NCBI GenBank assembly: GCA_038496675.1
Contig: CM076659.1
Coordinates: 20,159,673 to 20,223,672, forward strand
DNA: 64,000 bases
DNA from: Rachycentron canadum
Taxonomy: Eukaryota; Chordata; Actinopteri; Carangiformes; Rachycentridae
Direction of reading: 5' to 3'
In this document: positions 24,120 to 36,965 of the stretch, piece after piece
Position numbering within the stretch: the first letter of the stretch is position 1
Layout of the letters: each line of letters begins with the position of its first letter
Position numbers and translations under genes: made by a program
The notes under the pieces: generated by a model
Told to the model about the DNA's origin: nothing
What the model saw: only the letters and a program-made list of their open reading frames with translations
Databases searched by the model: none

Positions 24120-24249
24120 CTCTTACCAGTGTCCAGTATTATCTGGAGAGCACATTTGATGTCTAACAATGACAGAGGTTATCTGCAATAATATCCAATC
24201 CAATGTGAACCGGCTGCTGTTGCTAGATAAAAAGTCAAAGCAATTGCTA

Positions 24250-24470
24250 ACGTTATAAGGATTCACTCTCTGGGCACCAGGGATCTCCTTCAGTCCAGTC
24301 AATAATTGCTAAGACATTTCACTAAAACTGAATCTCAACCTCATGTTGATGCAGGAGGAGATCACTGGCATCAGTAGGGACTTGGAACGTCTTTGCAAAA
24401 GTTCGTGGCAATCCATCTAGTAGTTGTTGAGATATTTGAGTCAAAGTGATGGATTGTCTCTGCATTTATA
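24250..24470. repeat. Probable interspersed repeat
   Basis: The segment with GGCAATCCATCTAGTAGTTG and TTGAGATATTTGAGTCAAAG resembles a widespread teleost repeat (CAATCCATCCAATAGTTGTTG...). It is recognised from memory only, with no second copy here. Confidence 0.35.
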
Positions 24471-26879
24471 TCCCAACATCCCGCTCTTTTCTCATTCTTT
24501 ACCAAATTAAAGTATAAATTCGACCACTCAAATGCGATTTGGATTGACCATCAAAACCCTCTACTCATGTGGAACTTGGACTCTTGACCGTCAGCTTGTG
24601 GGTCACAGTTTTTGGCAGCGGAACACTACAGTTCAGAGGCGTACCGGGCTTTTATTTGGCAAGAGAATATTTTTCACATTACAAAAGAGCGTAGATGCGG
24701 TTTTATTTGGTCTTTTCTTCCTGACCTGGTGAGGACATGTGGCTTAAGGTCAACTGCCCTCTCTGTATCAGTGCGATTTATGTGCTCCATTTCAGCTGCA
24801 GCTGGATCAAAGGTCTAATTTTACATTTCCTTCAGGTACGTCACAGGATAAACCTCATGAGTTGGCCAGTGAATTTGAACTGATTTTATTAACTCTGAGC
24901 AAATGAGCCACGCGGACTCAAGGACAGATGGAAAAGTAATAGTGCACTAATGCTGGTCTGATGTGAATAGAGCTCAAGTCTCAACAAAAGCTCTGTTCCT
25001 AAACCCAGTAATGCCTAAATCTGTGACGAGGTCTGCAACATCACTGACAAAACCTTGATTGCTTGAGCGGCTCATTCTCACTTGAATTCCATTCAATTTC
25101 ATTTAGGGTGCCAAAGCATAACAGAGATAACTGCACATAGTGACATGTGTGGACAAGTGATTTCCTGTAAGATTTTCATATGATGTGATGAATATAAATC
25201 ATGGTATTGTGGACTCTAACTGCACGGACGTGCATAGGGACTAAGGACTTGCATACATTTTCTCCCTCAATCACTTAAATCCTACAATGGATCTCCCCCT
25301 GGAACAGGATGAGTAGTTGAGTGAGTGATTGTTAAACATGCCAAACGTATCAGATTGGAGGCAATTTTATGCCTGTGCGCACATGAGCCATCAAGTTACG
25401 TCCTGTCATTTATGTATATTTAAGATTTTAAGGGCTCAACAAAGGGGATAGTGATGCCAGGGTGAACAGAAAGTGACAAGAAACAATTTAAATGTATTCA
25501 AGGGACCTTGAACATGGATCTGTGGGCTGAATGGTGATTTGCAGAGCTTGATTGCTTGCTGACATCCCTCCCATATTACTCCAGGTAACGTGTGACCTTC
25601 CAGTCCTGACGGCATTTGTTACACTACCCAGACAGAGTCTCTGGGGATGTTGTGGTAATGTTTCGGGCCTCTGGCTTTCTCTGTCAGTTGAGGTTTTTAA
25701 TGGGAACTGGGCCGATATGATGCTAAAAGAACACACAGTCAAGGACAGGTTCTGCTCTTTTTCATTCTACGTTTTTTTTTACAAATACTGCGGCTGTAGT
25801 CAGGTGGAGAGGTCTGGAAGGCAAATTAAACAGAGCGACTTCACCTTTTACGTCTGAAGTTTACTGAATGAATGTCACAGACGCTAATAGTCACACAAGC
25901 CCTGCTGACCAATCCTTCTCTGATATGCATTTTTATTTCTACATATCAAGAATCAATTTTAAAATGTCCATATAATATATATTTTTTTTACATATTCATG
26001 TACCAAAACTTAAGCAAATATTAAATGTTGTAAGAATTCATAAAGACTGTCTCTACCTCCACTGATGCGGCTCAAATGACGAATGTATTTTAATTTTACC
26101 GTTTTTATTGGCTGTTATCTGACTGACTGTGACTCTGACTGTGTGATAAGAGCACTTCACTGAAAAGAAGAAAAAATCATTATTCAGAATGGTTGTTGTC
26201 AGAGCTTTATATCAATGGGTTATTATTATTACTGATACATTAATGTCTAAGGGCCATTTTAATGCTACAGATGTTCAAGTGGGAGCTGATTTCATTTTCT
26301 ACAATTACTGGTTATCTTTATCAAAGCATCATATTTTATCACATGATGGTGTGTCTGCGAACTAATTTAAAGCTAGTGACAAATAATCTATACAAATGGT
26401 GGCATCTAACATTCTCCGACTGTCCAAATGTCCAAAATGCTTGCGGCCCACATCAATACAGTACAGAGGTCAAATAATACCTTCTCAAAGCAACTTTAAT
26501 GATAATTTACTGGTTATAATCAAATATTAGAGATAGAACTGAAAGTGGAGGAAGCTCATTTGTTTGTTTTTGTTTGATGATGATTAACCATCACCAGCAA
26601 CAGGATCCTTTAGTTCTTCCTGTCGCTAACTAGCTATCCATTATGATACTAGAGATTTTTTATCATCAGACTCAGGCAGCAAAAAAAAAAAAAAAACAAA
26701 GTTTATATCATTAGTTTATCACAGTGATAGGTCTTAATATGAATAAATAAATACATAAATAAAGCAGTTTTTCCAACATTTTTTTATGTTTTTGAAGATT
26801 GTTTCATTTTAGATAAAATATTATTTGTATTTCTTGTTTTATATAGTTAAATCTTTTCACCCAACGTTGTGCTGTTTTG
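24471..26879. other. Gene 1 intron, no other feature
   Basis: Non-coding, AT-rich. No exon in either orientation passed splice and phase checks. Confidence 0.4.
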
Positions 26880-26955
26880 CAAATAATTTGTCAGCCCAAT
26901 TGCAATAGCTTCACAGCCTACCAGTGGGCTCTGGCCCACAGCTTGGGAATCACTG
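26880..26955 (-). mobile_element. hAT-like transposon end
   Basis: The reverse strand begins CAGTGATTCCCAAGCTGTGG and continues GGCC.GAGCCCACTGGTAGGC, the familiar CAGTGGTTCCCAACC-type inverted terminus of hAT elements and their non-autonomous derivatives. The other terminus was not found. Confidence 0.45.
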
Positions 26956-28569
26956 TACAGTAAAAGGTCCAATAATTTCCTCTAAAATCTGGTGGAGTGG
27001 AATTATAACCTACTGTGAAAACTAAACCTAATATAATACAAATTTCCCAGACCTGTACTTGAGTAACTATATCTTTACTGTACAGTTTGTACATTCTGCC
27101 TGGTGGAACTACACAAATACATTTGAAATGTCCTTTTATTGAACATGACCTTTCCCAGGACAATCCCCAACATTTAGCCTCCTCAAGATAAAGCTATATA
27201 TCACCTAGACAAATAAAGAAAATCTGCTTTATTGACAATCAGAACTGAAGTCGTGAAGATGTTTGTCCATTGTGGTTTTGGCCAGGATGAAGAACCTGCC
27301 ATTATTGTCAAATGGTAATCCCCAAGCTCCTTCCAGGCATTGTGTCAGTCCCTGAAGTGGTAACCATGGAGACAGCAGAGAGGAAGGGTTGTGGATTTAG
27401 GGGGGGGGGGGGGGGGGTCTGAGAAGAACTTGATAATTGGCAGATTATCAGAAGATACTTACTGTTACTGTTATTATACTGTTACCGTTCACAGCTCCAT
27501 CACAAACACCACACGGCCACAAATTACTATCCACCACACAATCCCTCTGTCTGCAGGGGAAAGAAACGGCAGCAAAAGGGAGGAATATCTACAATAACTG
27601 CTAAATACTATGAGGAGAAAAATAGCTGATCGTTTGCCTCTCACCCAATCTCCCATAGCGGCTTAACTGGAGGGTGGCTGCAGACTGCTTGGGGACAGAT
27701 CCTGACAGCCAGCAGGGACAGTGACACTATGAGGAGGACACAGCCCTCAGAAAGCTGCGCTCTGACAGATTGAGAGAAGGCAGGATTGCTTTCCAAAGCT
27801 GCTGTACGCGAGGAGGATGAGTGTCACTGCAGGTCAGAGATAAAAATATGGACGTCTATCTGCTGCTTTTTTAGTCGATAACTTACTTTCTGTGTCTCAC
27901 CCTGAATGGAGAGTCACTGGGATCTTAACAAATCCCTGCATTTATTCTCTTTTAAACTTGGAGACTATGTAACAGGCAGCGTTTGACTAATGATATAGTG
28001 AGGTGTTATTGATCCCAATGGGAAACATCTTCTGCGCAGTTTAATTCAGGATCAGCCACAGAGCAGCACAGCAGGAGCAAGTCATGAGTCACTGCAGTGC
28101 ACAAATTAATTTTAGGACGTGTTTCCTCATCAGACATATATTTCATATATCTAGTAATTCAGTAAATGTTCACTTTTCATTTCATTTTGGAACTATGTCA
28201 TGATGACCAATAAATTGTGAATTTGCTTCTTTCAAGATGACATTTTCCAACTGCATCAGGTATCTGGATGTGTGAGTATCCTCTTGAGAGAACATATTTA
28301 AGTTTTTAAATATGTTTTTGGACTGAATGCAAAGAAGTGTATTTGCAACCGCACGGCTGCTATAATTATAGAGCTATAAGGTGAGTTATATGATTCATAT
28401 TCATACTCATACCATACCAAACTACTTGTATAATGGAGAAGGATAGCATTGATTTTCTGAGGGTCTAATACCACTGCAGCAGCTTGCAGCTCTAACACTA
28501 AGTGAAAAAAACAAAAAAAAAAATCAACACCAGAGCACATGAGAATAACATGTACATGTTGTATCTAAA
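26956..28569. other. Gene 1 intron with poly-G run
   Basis: Mostly featureless. It contains the 18-G run at 27400-27417 and a (GTTACT)-like patch near 27463-27487. Confidence 0.4.
27400..27417 (+). repeat. Poly-G run (18)
   Basis: Eighteen consecutive G, which can fold as a G-quadruplex. Homopolymer length is likely unreliable in short-read assemblies. Confidence 0.9.
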
Positions 28570-28881
28570 TTGTTGTATGATGACCCCAAAATGCACACAG
28601 CAAAATTACATTAGATATTTATGCAACCCCCTTATCCACACTGTGCCAAACCTGTCTCTGGAGCCCTCATGACCAATTGTCAGTCAGCCAATCAGAAGCA
28701 AGGATCTGAGCCTTTCTTAAGATTTCAGGGAAAAGGTGTCAGGCAGAAACCAAATCCTGCAAAGTTGGATGGAAGTTCCTGAAATTAGACTGTGAGCATT
28801 TCTCTGTGGACAGAGACCTTTGATACATTAATAGTATTGATATAAAATATATATTATATATATACTATATGGGACCTTTAA
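28570..28881 (+). mobile_element. Terminal-inverted-repeat element, right-end copy
   Basis: Ends TATGGGACCTTTAA at 28868-28881, the reverse complement of the left end at 11467-11480. It shares the internal blocks GGATCTGAGCC, AAATCCTGCAA and TTTCTCTGTGGAC in the same order. The left terminus is lost. Confidence 0.6.
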
Positions 28882-29376
28882 ACCTCAACACCTGAAAAAC
28901 TGTGCTCCCTTTTCCTAGGGGCATAATGGAGTCAAACTATATCCCATTCAAGTCATATACCATACACTGTGAGTTACTGTAACAGTTCCAACCCACTGTA
29001 GCTACGTTTGTTAACAACTTAACAATAAGTACTATGTGTGTAATGGCTGTCCTCTCCACCCTGTAATTTTGAGAAACACACCAGCATTTCTCAGCATTTC
29101 TCCAAATGTGTAGCCTGTCCTCTTCTGCCAGTCAAGCTGCTAGTTTCATGTACGTTCACTCACTATCATTCCTCTGCAAAGTATTCGGCACAGAGACACG
29201 GGCTCAGGTGCGCGCACAAATACACACTGCACGCTGTTTCATGTCATGATCACAAGTGTAGACAATCAACATAAAAAGGAGGTTGTGTTCAGCGGTGAGA
29301 CAGTGGGAGTCACACTCCCGTGCAGATGGCGTCATTTTCTGTCCATTGCAGCAGTTGCTTTGAAACGGCTAATGTG
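28882..29376. other. Gene 1 intron, no other feature
   Basis: Nothing recognised. Confidence 0.4.
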
Positions 29377-29414
29377 AGGGGGCGAAGGGGGAGTAGGGGG
29401 GGTCGGGGGTTGGG
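29377..29414 (+). other. G-quadruplex-forming tract
   Basis: Runs of five or more G at four positions separated by 3-4 bases (GAGGGGGCGAAGGGGGAG and so on), fully satisfying the G3+N1-7 quadruplex pattern. It adjoins the unusually complex, repeat-free segment at 29420-29560. Confidence 0.6.
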
Positions 29415-29972
29415 ACGATGCACAACCCGTTCAAAGGGAGCCGTCACTGGCTGTGAGCCCCCAGGCCAGCGGCACATTTCATGACAAGATAATGAGAGTT
29501 TAACATCAAGGCTGTTATTAATTTACTTTTAACATCAGAAGAGTGTTGATGCTACTGTTGCTTGGAGAAAAGGGACTGTACTTGCAGGTCTGCGGAGAGT
29601 AAGGGTTTCAAGGTCTTAAGAGATATTAGATAACACAGTTTATTCAAGTGCATGAATGCATGTTTGTACACACACGGAAGAGTGCACTCATACAAATGTG
29701 TGCACACATTGATACACAAATGTGAAAATGCTTAACATTTTCAGTCCAGACTTACTCTCTCTCCTACTCCAGCAGTTCAGACAGCGCAGCAGAGCGCAGG
29801 GGTCAGCCTTTATGGATCCTAGATAATTGAAAACGATAAATATGGCCTTTCAAAGCAAAGAAAATAACCTCGGCCCTTCACTAGATTTAATGTTCAGCCG
29901 AGCGGCAACATTGGCACAGAGTCAATGGAGAGGATTGCCAGAAACACACCTGTGTTAGCTGGTGTGTGAGTG

Positions 29973-30030
<58 letters not shown>
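29973..30030. repeat. (AC)n microsatellite
   Basis: About 28 AC units with one AA interruption. Confidence 0.95.
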
Positions 30031-30033
<3 letters not shown>

Positions 30034-31430
30034 GTTCACAGAATGGAAACTGCCCCTCCAAGGGTCATGTCTGTCTTTAAAAAGACATTCACCACATCCT
30101 TGTTAAACAAGACAGTTCTGAAGATTACACAGGACTTATACATATATATTCTTAAATCCAAACCATATATCATTGAATCTACACATTTATTAGATCGTTA
30201 TTACAATACCAAAATAAAATGCTGAACCCCACACAAACAAACCATTAAGTAGTTTACCTGTCGTAAACTAACGGATTGAAACAATGACCCAAACAATGAG
30301 GACAAAACAAATGAATGAGTTGAAATAAATAACAAATGCTCACATCCTAAAATCTAGTTCAACGACATCTTCCAGCTCTGGAGGTGACACCAACCAGTCC
30401 TCCGGCGTGAACAGTCATGGAGGTAATTTTTTTCAACCCTACGATGAAACCCATAGTGTCAAAAATGTTTTAATTTATTAACTGAGAATATGTATCAACA
30501 TACCATCACCTTGGAGTTATTAGTTTCTGTGTTGAGCAATTTTTGGGATGTTCATAAGGAATCTAAAAAATGCATACAACTTTCACATCACAACAACACA
30601 TCACATAATGTTTGCATGTGTGTGTGTATGTGTGAGTGTGCACCATCATAAATAAGGCAATAAAGTCAGCCAGTGCTCAGCATGCTTAAGGGGATATATA
30701 GAAGGATCAGTGGTTGGGTATCATTTGGGAGGTGGAGACAGCCGTGAGCAGTCCAGCTGCCGAACAAGATGCTGAAGCCCGAAACTATTAACAGTTTGTA
30801 ATGACTCTTGGTCATTGTCCCAAAAAGGGGTATTTATTCCAGCGTGAGTGGTGGTGGTTGTTCTTAAACAACTTAATGCTGTTAAACCTAATTGTAGTAG
30901 CTTAAGATGTTTTGTTAATGCACTGTATACTTGACATTATACACATATGCTGCCATATCGCAGAGTAAACATGACTTGATGGAAAGCTTTTGGCAAGTTC
31001 CACAGAGGCTCCGTCCAGACTAAAGCTCAAACTAAACTGACAGACACTCTGGGAAGAAGTGAACGTGATTTTAGGCAAAATGCAATTAAACCAGACAATG
31101 TAATCAAGCAATCCATCTCAGTTACATCAGTAAATAAGAGGAAAGGAAGATGGAAACACACAAGGGCTAAAAGCATTTCAACCACTTACAGCTTGATCTA
31201 ATGAAATAAAGAGCGTCTATCAGAAAGTATAAACATATTTTCCACATTACCTTGATGATGTGCCATTGTGAAAATAAAAAGAGCGCCCCTGTCAGTTTCT
31301 GTTAGGCCTTTCTTAAGACACAAATGTTGCACATGACAGATATTACATCAAAAGGACAGGAAAAATAAGTTCTACAATTACTGTGCCATCGCCCTTCACA
31401 ATAAACACAATCTGTTTCTCCATATCTTGA
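30031..31430. other. Gene 1 intron, no other feature
   Basis: Non-coding. A short GT tract lies near 30618-30640. Confidence 0.4.
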
Positions 31431-31702
31431 AGAGTTAATGTGGATGGCAGCCAGCGAGGACCCCACCAAAGAGCGTTCCTTTGGGGAACCAGGTATAAAC
31501 AAGTGGGAGAGAACCTCAGGGAGGCCCACAAGTTTGGGAGAGCTGGTGACTGGGACTGCATCTCCCAGCTGGCCTGGGAACACCTTCCCCAGTCCTGCAT
31601 CTGGAGGAAGCAGCAGAAATAGACATCTGGGATGGATCTGCTCACCCAGCTGTGACTCTGAACCCAAACCAGCAAACAGGAAGACAGATGGACGGATGGA
31701 AA
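31431..31702 (+). mobile_element. LINE family R1 tail, copy 2 (forward)
   Basis: The forward strand reads REAHKFGRAGDWDCISQLAW, EHLPQSCIW and, near the end, a GATGGACGGATGG tail. This parallels the R1 C-terminus (GRPRTRWRDYISQLAWEHLG.P...L ... DGWMDG) and the reverse-strand copy at 48890-49240. A T-rich tract follows at 31734-31763. Confidence 0.7.
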
Positions 31703-32580
31703 ACAAAGTAGTACAAGTCCTTGTTCAAATAACTTTTTTTTTCTTTTCTTTTTTTTTTTTTTTGATAAACTCAGTTAGCTTTGATATCTATAGGCATGCT
31801 GGGGTGTTCCAGCAGTGTAAACAGTCCTATTGGCTTTGTAGTGCAAAGTCTAATGCGACACATGAAACGTCTTCATGTAACTAGGTTGGGTAACAGGGGC
31901 ACACTGGGCTTCTAGACTGCTTATTAACCCTATCAATAACTGCAGCTGGGTAAAGCTCATTTGCATTAAACTTTTGCAAAGAGCTGATATGGCGTTCCAT
32001 GTGACTCTAAGTAGGTCACAATGGCCGTTTGCTGCGAACTGTGACTGTGGTGTGTTTGAATGATCAGGACCCAAGCAAAAGACAACCCCATTAAAATAAT
32101 AATCCCAAAATATCTGTGCAAATTCCAGACGTTAGCTGAGGTTAGATTAGGCAATGGTGACATGACTGCTGCAACCTTGTCTTCAAGAAGTTACAGTTAT
32201 ATATATATATTTTTTTTTTTTTTTTTTTTTTTTGTCATATATACATAAATGCTATTTCTTGTTAACAGGGTTGATGGTTTTTGTGCATAATTTCTGTTTC
32301 TGAAACAACAGAATATTGCAAAGTTACATTAAAATGTTTTGTAGCAGTTTAAATGCAATCAACACACACAAGCACAACCAAGCTTTGTTTACACTGTACA
32401 TTTGTTCCAGCTTATATGTATGTTTTTCTTTTTAGAGAAACTTCACTTTCAATAGAAGAAGACAAGAACAATCTTCATGTGTCAAACTCACATAAATCAT
32501 TTTGCACAGTAAAGTTTAAATGTTCAGCTCAGGGCAAGCGATGTTTTTCCAGTTGAAGTTAATAATAGACATCAGTTAGA
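31703..32580. other. Gene 1 intron with T-rich tracts
   Basis: Contains T-rich tracts at 31734-31763 and 32199-32233. Two overlapping reverse-strand frames at 31850-32163 look protein-like but have no acceptable donor. Confidence 0.4.
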
Positions 32581-32715
32581 ACTGAAGTGATCTCAGAGCA
32601 GCTTTCTGCCCAAAGGATCTGATACCTGTTTGTCATGTGATTTGCGGTCACGTAATTTACTGCCCACTTGTGGCAGGAGCAAGGTACTGACTCTGGACTG
32701 CCAACCGTTGTACTT
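32580..32715 (-). repeat. Repeat family R6, copy 1 (reverse)
   Basis: The reverse complement aligns with 40945-41090: CCAGAG.TAGTACC, TGCCACAAGTGGGCAGTAAA, CAAACAGG.ATCAG and AGAAAGCTG.TC..AGATCA occur in the same order. Unclassified short interspersed repeat. Confidence 0.6.
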
Positions 32716-33682
32716 TGTCATTTTCATGGTCTTGGTCATGTCCCATTGACAAATAAATAACTTGTCAAACTGAGAGAACACCAGACTGTCAAGGGAACAT
32801 TTATGATGCCGCAGCATTATATGCAGACACAGACGTGCGCAGAAACTAAACTTAAGCATTAAGCGTTAAGAGGCAGCAGTAGCGAATAAACAAGCAAATT
32901 ACCCTGATTTATCATCTCTGTGTAAGATCAGCAATAAGTTTGAGAGGTTTGAGGCAGACAATTGTTCCAGGAGCAGAGCAGCTCTTTTCAGGAATAGATC
33001 AGTGTGTAGGTTGTTCGCGATAACGGGAGAGAAGGAGTGCGGGGATGCTGGAGATCATTAGTTTGAAGTTAGCATTGCATTATATATGCCCAGCCAGCAC
33101 GGGCTGCAAGAAAAGCTCTAGTGATGCTTTTACAGCAACCTCAAAATTTTGATAGTCGCGCGGTCCCAAAGGCCACAGTGGCCGTGGGGAGAACGACGAT
33201 TTTTTTAGAGCATCATGGCCAGAGGGAGGGTCAAGAATGGCCACGGTCCACAGAATCCTCCAGGACGTGTTTAAGCAGCAGCTGTCTCATTTCACTCTCC
33301 ATGAAATAATGAAAAAATGTGGCTATTACGAGATCAGACCACGCTGACTTCTGTTCCATCAGCAGAATAAAAGTAATTTAATAGTAACACCATTTGTGAA
33401 TGTGCTTTGTACATTTAGCTCAAGCTGTAAATGGCAGCGAGGCATCAGGACTGTGTCAGGAGTTTCCTGACATCGAAACTATGTTAATGTTTCCAAAATA
33501 CAAATTAGATCACATTTCAAGACGCTAATCATGTGTTAATGGGAGGATAATCTGGATGGATTAAATTAGTAAATCAAACACAGAAAAAGAGGTTACAACA
33601 TGAGCAATTCATCATCACTAAGCATTACACCAGGACATTAACCTTGACTCATCAGCCCAAAGGTTAGATTGGAGATATGAAC
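32716..33682. other. Gene 1 intron, no other feature
   Basis: Non-coding. 33000-33560 is of mixed composition and without recognisable repeats. Confidence 0.4.
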
Positions 33683-33716
33683 TGTCGACCCCTGTCAAAT
33701 CTGACAGGGGTCGACA
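33683..33716. repeat. Perfect inverted repeat (15-bp arms)
   Basis: Left arm TGTCGACCCCTGTCA (33683-33697), loop AATC, right arm TGACAGGGGTCGACA (33702-33716), with no mismatch. It forms a stable hairpin in DNA or RNA. It is not part of any longer inverted structure I can see. Confidence 0.9.
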
Positions 33717-33745
33717 TTTGCCATCATCCCACCACTGACGCTGCT

Positions 33746-33790
33746 TTATATATATATATATATTGTGTTTGTGTGTGTGTGTGTGTTTGT
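33746..33790. repeat. (TA)n-(GT)n microsatellite
   Basis: A short TA array followed by GT units. Confidence 0.9.
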
Positions 33791-35945
33791 AAGCACAGAG
33801 CACCTGTGTTTCTGTGAACGTGTCATCTGAACACACATCTCTCTTCCTTCTCTTTCATTCCTCTTGTAGCAGGTGTTAAAATAGAGGTCAATACTCTATA
33901 ATTCGGTGCCGTGACAGGTCATGGCGAGGTACAGCCTGATGCCTGCAGAATCTGCAGTGATGCGACACCGCCGCTCTTCTCTATTACTTCTAGTGCAAAT
34001 TGTGTTTTTCACTGAAGATATATTGAGATATATGGAGCCGCAGTAAAGAGACACTTAAAGTTCATTCCGTTTAAAAAAGAAAGGGTTTATTCAGCGTTAC
34101 AACCCAGAGCATTGGGGGAATGGGAAAATAGCACCAGTGTTTGGTGAAATGAAGTTATCTAATTGCCAGAAGATGAACTAGGTGATACACAACAAACAAC
34201 CGTGAGGCAAACTAGCGTAGCTGGATGCCCACTTCTAGGGAGGCTATTGACACTTTGTCTGACTGTGCTCATGAAGATTTAAACTCTTTACCGCTATATG
34301 CAAATCAACAATTCTTCCTCCTGAGTTGCTTCCTTCCTTCTGAGATTTGCAAAGCGTGGTTCACAGCAGCAAGTCTTAAATGTCAGTGCTTAAAAAGCAA
34401 CTTAAATGTTTCAATATTTATTTCATTTATGAATCAAAACGCCTCTAACCTCCATTCGGGTCTCACAGGTTGGTGTCCTGGTTTGATAAAGCCCTTACTG
34501 AAATTAGCCTTCATTATTGTCATTAGCTCAGGGGTTCACATTGCTTTCTATTTTCAGCTACACTGTGAATGTTTGAATGTTTTGAATATGGACGATAAAA
34601 TTAAAATAGCTTGTTTATTCATAATTGTGGTTGGGATGAAGCCCTGAAAATATTTGTCAGACAAATTTACACGCACGCGCTGATCATTCCACACGGTTTG
34701 TTGACTTCTTCTTGCCGCGGCTTTGTTCGCACTGCATGAAAATATTACATGGTTTCTATCAATTAACATATGTGCACTGATCTGAAATGTTTCCTCTGTA
34801 TTACAAATGGCAATAAACTTTTGACAACTATTTTGACGTAAAGTGAGTGTCATTCCAGGCAGACAGAAACGAATATAAACCAGTGGCCAGTTTTCTCCTT
34901 TGGTGAACACTTATAACACTGTGCTGAGTCATGATGGATGACCTGTAATAAAGTATTTATGATTTCTTTAATATGGGCTAAAGTATGCACACAAAAAAAA
35001 TGTTTTCTGCTGCAAATTCCCAGGCACAGCATGGCAAAAAAAAAAAAAAAAAAAGCTTACTTATTACTGCACACAGTTTTAGCATTTTCCTGAATCTGGG
35101 ATAGTAACTGTTCTAAATTAAATTCATTTTAATGTTACCACAGTGTGGTGTTCAGCGCTGTTTCTCCTCCTCCACCCGTTTGTTTTTGTTCAGCATCCCT
35201 CCTCTGACCTGTCGGGGGAATTCCTCCCAGGAGCACAGAGAAGTCATCTGCACCAGGCCCACAGGCGTAGCCCAGGTTGGCTGCCTCATAAATTTACCAC
35301 ACTCTCTCTTTCTTATGCATTGCTCTACCCGAGGGATGAGAGCAGCGTACGGTGTATAGTGAGATGAGCCTGACATCTTCTCACATGAAGAAGAACTGCA
35401 GCTCTTTTAAAAATAAAAATGAAATAAAAAAAAAAAAAAAAAAAGTTTCCAGCTGAGCAATTTAAAATCTAAGTCGAGTCATGAGAATCAGAGCTTTAGG
35501 TGTGATGAGCAGGGCAATAATTCTCCAGAGGGCAACTGTGCAGCGCATAGGGTCGGTTCAAAATTTGTAATCTAACATGGGTGCAACATATTCTTTGTAT
35601 GCACTTTGTAAGTGGTCATTTAAATGTAAATGTGTGCGGCATGCATACACAACCCTAAAACACAGAAACATATCCATCACGATCTAGAAGTTTGACTGTT
35701 TTCTCACACACCAACACAAAATACATATTTTTTTTTCTCAGTAAAAGTTTGGGAATTTACTTGAACCTCCCTCAGGCTGTGTTTTTATATCCATGTTAAA
35801 AGTCACTAAATGTAAAGTGTAAATGGTTAAATTCTGAGGCTGGCTGAGACGGATGGTTTCAGGCGAATACGGCGTGGAGAAGCAGACACTGGGGATCCAG
35901 AACCAGCACAAGGAAAAAACAAGGGTATAAAAAATACTGAGCAGC
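33791..35945. other. Gene 1 intron, no other feature
   Basis: Non-coding. A-runs at 35036-35054 and 35426-35444. Overlapping open frames at 35132-35376 on both strands have no splice support. Confidence 0.4.
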
Positions 35946-35955
35946 AGAGAGAGCG

Positions 35956-36003
<48 letters not shown>
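35946..36003. repeat. (GA)n microsatellite
   Basis: About 28 GA units with early GAGC variants. Confidence 0.95.
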
Positions 36004-36006
<3 letters not shown>

Positions 36007-36095
36007 CACTGAATGTGGCAGAACAGTCTAGTGATGAGTGGATCAGGAGCTGAGGTTCATGTACTGCATGGTTGATGACTGAAGACAGGTGTGAA

Positions 36096-36926
36096 GCACA
36101 GACTGTAAATAAACATGAATGTAGCCTACATGACACTACCCACAGGTTTCTGAAGAGCGGTTTTAAAGCTCAGAGTGGGCTGCTCTGCTGTTGCCATCTT
36201 GGCAGTGGCTGACTGCCTACCTAATCAGAAAATGGAAAAAAAAAAGGTTGATGGGGGCAGGGGTTGGAGCCAAAACTTGGGTGCATGCTGATTTAATAAT
36301 TGTGGCAAGCATACGCTCTCATTAGCATCATTAGCACAGTCCAGTGTCTTGGGTTCTTGCTCAAAGGCTAACCAAAGGCTAATTTAAGTGCAAGGTAATT
36401 ACCTAGATAACAAGCTGAACTAGCAAGCAAGGTAAGCACAGTCACCAATATCTGCTTATTAGTCTGAACATATAAATAAAATAATGCTCAAATGTGACTC
36501 AGTCAGACTGTCAGTTAACTGCCATATAATATGTCATATTATATTATCTGACAAACACAGACAAGAGGTTGTGTTAAATGAATCGGATTAACTGATGTGA
36601 CACAAAGGAGACATGTTAGCAGGCTGTGACAGCTGCTACGTGTGACTCAAGGCGCCCACACCCTCAGTTATGCATAGCTTAAAATTATTGAAAAATTATA
36701 TATATATATATATATATTTAATTTAAAAAAAAGTATTAGGGGAGTTATATATATATAATACAGTACTAAAAGTACTGAAATGCTGTAAAGTGCAAAGTTG
36801 GATATTTTAACATGGGAGTCTATGTGAATTGACTTACTTTTGGAGCCAGCCACAAGTGGACATTCAAGGAATTGCAGTTCTTTGCATTTCTTTGTTGGCT
36901 TCAATTTTTAACCCAGGAGGTTTCTG

Positions 36927-36928
<2 letters not shown>
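36096..36928 (+). repeat. Repeat family R2, long copy 1
   Basis: About 0.8 kb, collinear with 61510-62335. Shared landmarks in order: CATCTTGGCAGTG.CTGACT, the TTAGCATnnTTAGCACAGT block, CTTGCTCAAAGGCTAACC, AATTACCTA.AT.ACAA, TTTTAACATG.GAGTCT, CTTTTGGA.CC and a terminal AGG.AACTGC / GGAGGTT. It looks like a non-autonomous DNA transposon derivative; the superfamily is unknown. Its right end abuts a (CA)n array. Short TA arrays sit inside it at 36697-36717 and 36746-36757. Confidence 0.7.

Positions 36929-36963
<35 letters not shown>
36928..36963. repeat. (AC)n microsatellite
   Basis: About 18 AC units directly at the right edge of the R2 copy. Confidence 0.95.

Positions 36964-36965
<2 letters not shown>

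Noticed and set aside
24126..24225. Reverse-strand segment with perfect donor CACTG|gtaaga and a good acceptor, reading NSSRFTLDWILLQITSVI
   Set aside because: Enters and leaves in phase 2, while both gene 1 neighbours (38542-38634 and 22281-22358) need phase 0. It also borders a probable repeat.
27358..27371. GTAACCATGGAGAC as a possible X-box
   Set aside because: The right half-site does not match RRNAAC.
31850..32163. Two overlapping reverse-strand frames (QMSFTQLQLLIGLISSLE and TAIVTYLESHGTPYQLF)
   Set aside because: No usable donor in the phase needed and both frames look equally coding, which suggests chance.
35132..35376. Three overlapping frames on both strands of a GC-richer segment
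   Set aside because: No pair of splice sites in phase, no homology recognised.
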